This document shows, piece after piece, positions 6,516-7,089 of a DNA stretch of 7,089 bases. The stretch spans positions 1 to 7,089 of the forward strand of contig SIAL01000183.1 in the NCBI GenBank assembly GCA_009691815.1. Reading direction: 5' to 3'. The stretch comes from Gemmataceae bacterium (GTDB lineage: Bacteria > Planctomycetota > Planctomycetia > Gemmatales > Gemmataceae). The notes under the pieces are model-generated. The model made no database searches and had not been told where the DNA came from. It saw nothing but the letters and a program-made list of their open reading frames with translations. The position numbers were made by a program, and so were the translations under genes. Position 1 is the first letter of the stretch. Every line of letters starts with the position of its first letter.

Positions 6516-6623
6516 AAAGTATTAGGCACACTCCGTGTGCCTTTCTTGTCAATTCCTTATCCCTCCCCGTTCCCGCCAACCGGGATTGAAATACAACGGC
6601 ACAAGGAGTGTGCCTAATACTTT
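6516..6623. mobile_element. 108-bp MITE-like element with 26-bp terminal inverted repeats, inserted in mazF
   Basis: The left end (6516-6541) and the right end (6598-6623) are inverted copies over 26 bp with one mismatch. Both begin AAAGTATTAGGCACACTCC, and positions 20 differ (G on the left, T on the right when read inward). Each end is itself palindromic: GGCACAC-TCC-GTGTGCC (6525-6541) on the left and GGCACA-AGGAG-TGTGCC (6598-6614) on the right. A third hairpin, TCCCG-CCAAC-CGGGA, lies at 6571-6585. The element holds no gene; a reading frame crossing it is not a plausible protein. It follows directly after the MazF text SNTTVMGF, so it interrupts the toxin. The exact ends are unclear. CTTT at 6510-6513 and 6620-6623 could be a 4-bp target duplication, or TA (6520-6521 and 6618-6619) could mark the ends of an IS630/Tc1-type derivative. 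It was presumably moved by a transposase elsewhere in the genome. Confidence 0.75.
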
Positions 6624-6679
6624 CGATCCCCGGCCAGATGTACGGCCTTTTTGCAAGGGCGGACATTGGGAAGAACACG

Positions 6680-6825
6680 ACGATCCAACGGAAACCCTCT
6701 GTGCCGGAAGCATAGGTATTTTACGGGCCGAAAGCGTGAGCGACGGACAAATAGGGAACAGGCAATTGCCTGGCCAAAGCCCGCCGATTCTTATTTGCCC
6801 GGGGGTGGTATTGGATCCGAATTAG
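6680..6825 (+). pseudogene. Possible decayed 3' portion of mazF after the insertion
   Basis: To the right of the element the reading frames carry faint MazF-like text: RAESVSDGQIG (6724-6756), comparable to the family's T-L-S-x-E-R-[LIV]-x-x-x-[IL]-G segment. Near 6795-6825 bases could encode an A-R-V-V-x-G-L-x-x-I-like tail if small indels are allowed. No frame gives a continuous match, and 6624-6680 shows no recognisable toxin sequence. Reading this as the rest of mazF is an inference from position and a short match. Confidence 0.3.
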
Positions 6826-6830
6826 AATCA

Positions 6831-6846
6831 GTGGGCCCCCGCCCAC
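6831..6846. terminator. Perfect 6-bp GC-rich hairpin, weak terminator candidate
   Basis: GTGGGC (6831-6836) pairs with GCCCAC (6841-6846) around a CCCC loop. It lies just past the putative end of the mazF remnant, where the operon terminator would be. No T-run follows, so intrinsic termination is doubtful. Between here and 7009 I see no gene on either strand. Confidence 0.3.
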
Positions 6847-6967
6847 CGTTCGCCTTGTTGTTGGTCTAGTGGGGCCTTTCATTGGAAAAAGACCAAGCAA
6901 CCCACAGTGGATGGTTTGGTATTTGACCTAGGAGCAATAAGGGGGTCTATTGTTTCTATTGCGGTTA

Positions 6968-6992
6968 GGGAAACGGGAGGTACCCGTTCCCC
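6968..6992. terminator. 10-bp stem with one mismatch downstream of the right-edge gene
   Basis: GGGAAACGGG (6968-6977) pairs with CCCGTTCCCC (6983-6992) around AGGTA, with one A/C mismatch. It lies 17 bp beyond the stop of the leftward gene at the right edge and may terminate or protect that transcript. There is no T-run on the - strand after the stem. Confidence 0.35.
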
Positions 6993-7009
6993 TTGGGCGA
7001 ACCTCTTTA

Positions 7010-7089
7010 CTACCGGGGGGAGTGATCCTTCCTCCAAGCACGCCCCATAGCATCCGCCGCCATGATCGCATCGGCCACCATGTCGGGTC
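7010..7089 (-). CDS. C-terminal fragment of an unidentified leftward gene
   Basis: The - strand is open from the window edge (first full codon at 7087) to a TAG at 7012-7010. It encodes PDMVADAIMAADAMGRAWR followed by KDHSPR. The composition (an Ala/Met-rich helix, D-x-V-A-D-A-I-M-A-A-D, then a short basic tail) looks like a real enzyme C-terminus rather than random frame. Twenty-five residues are not enough for me to name a family. It converges on the mazE/mazF remnant locus. Confidence 0.5.
   Translation of the reverse strand, partial: PDMVADAIMAADAMGRAWRKDHSPR

Noticed and set aside
6571..6597. CCCGCCAACCGGGATTGAAAT resembles the end of a CRISPR repeat (GGGATTGAAA)
   Set aside because: Only one copy is present, with no regularly spaced repeats and no cas genes; it is an internal hairpin of the MITE-like element.
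6535..6825. Open frame of about 96 codons starting inside the element (MCLSCQFLIPPRSRQP...)
   Set aside because: It begins within the left inverted repeat, crosses the whole element, lacks a ribosome site, and its later part runs through the region where mazF remnants are expected. It is a product of decay, not a gene.
6861..6896. Inverted repeat TTGGTC...GACCAA
   Set aside because: Only 6 bp with a loop of about 24 nt; expected by chance in this length.

Overview
The window looks like bacterial chromosome of moderate-to-high G+C (judged by eye). The main genes are a large FHS/FucP-like MFS permease with an unusual C-terminal insertion, a secreted 744-aa TPR protein and a YebC followed by a metallo-beta-lactamase (MBL)-fold protein. 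Together these recall the Planctomycetes/PVC group. That placement is an impression from protein style; there is no rRNA or marker gene to settle it.

Layout from left to right. (1) Positions 2-130 hold the C-terminal tail of a DUF4143-type ATP-binding protein on the + strand. It converges on the MFS permease (203-1828, - strand), with hairpins between them. (2) A divergent intergenic region (1829-2162) separates the permease from the TPR gene. It holds a perfect 8+8 bp palindrome, an extra direct copy of its half-site, a repeated TTGACA-containing 10-mer, and a hairpin whose loop carries the Shine-Dalgarno of the TPR gene. (3) A + strand run follows: TPR protein (2163-4397), yebC (4449-5201) and an MBL-fold metalloprotein (5210-5992). 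The last two are 8 bp apart and are probably co-transcribed. (4) At 6117-6830 there is a decayed toxin-antitoxin locus. An intact MazE-like ribbon-helix-helix antitoxin (80 aa) overlaps a mazF toxin pseudogene. The toxin remnant carries a nonsense codon, two frameshifts, and a 108-bp MITE-like element with 26-bp terminal inverted repeats. (5) The right edge has non-coding sequence with weak hairpins and the last 25 codons of an unidentified - strand gene (7010-7089).

The most informative part is the MazEF locus. The ORFs across 6347-6825 hide a recognisable MazF only when three reading frames are joined (GEIRWADLNPTFGS / QSGQRPVIILSHDIFNERSG / SNTTVMGF), while the antitoxin frame stays open. 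It reads as a toxin killed and then used as a landing site for a small palindromic element, leaving an orphan antitoxin. I see no convincing wholly new multi-gene system. The MITE-like element, the Asp-for-His change in the MBL metal motif and the structured 5' region of the TPR gene are the items most worth checking.
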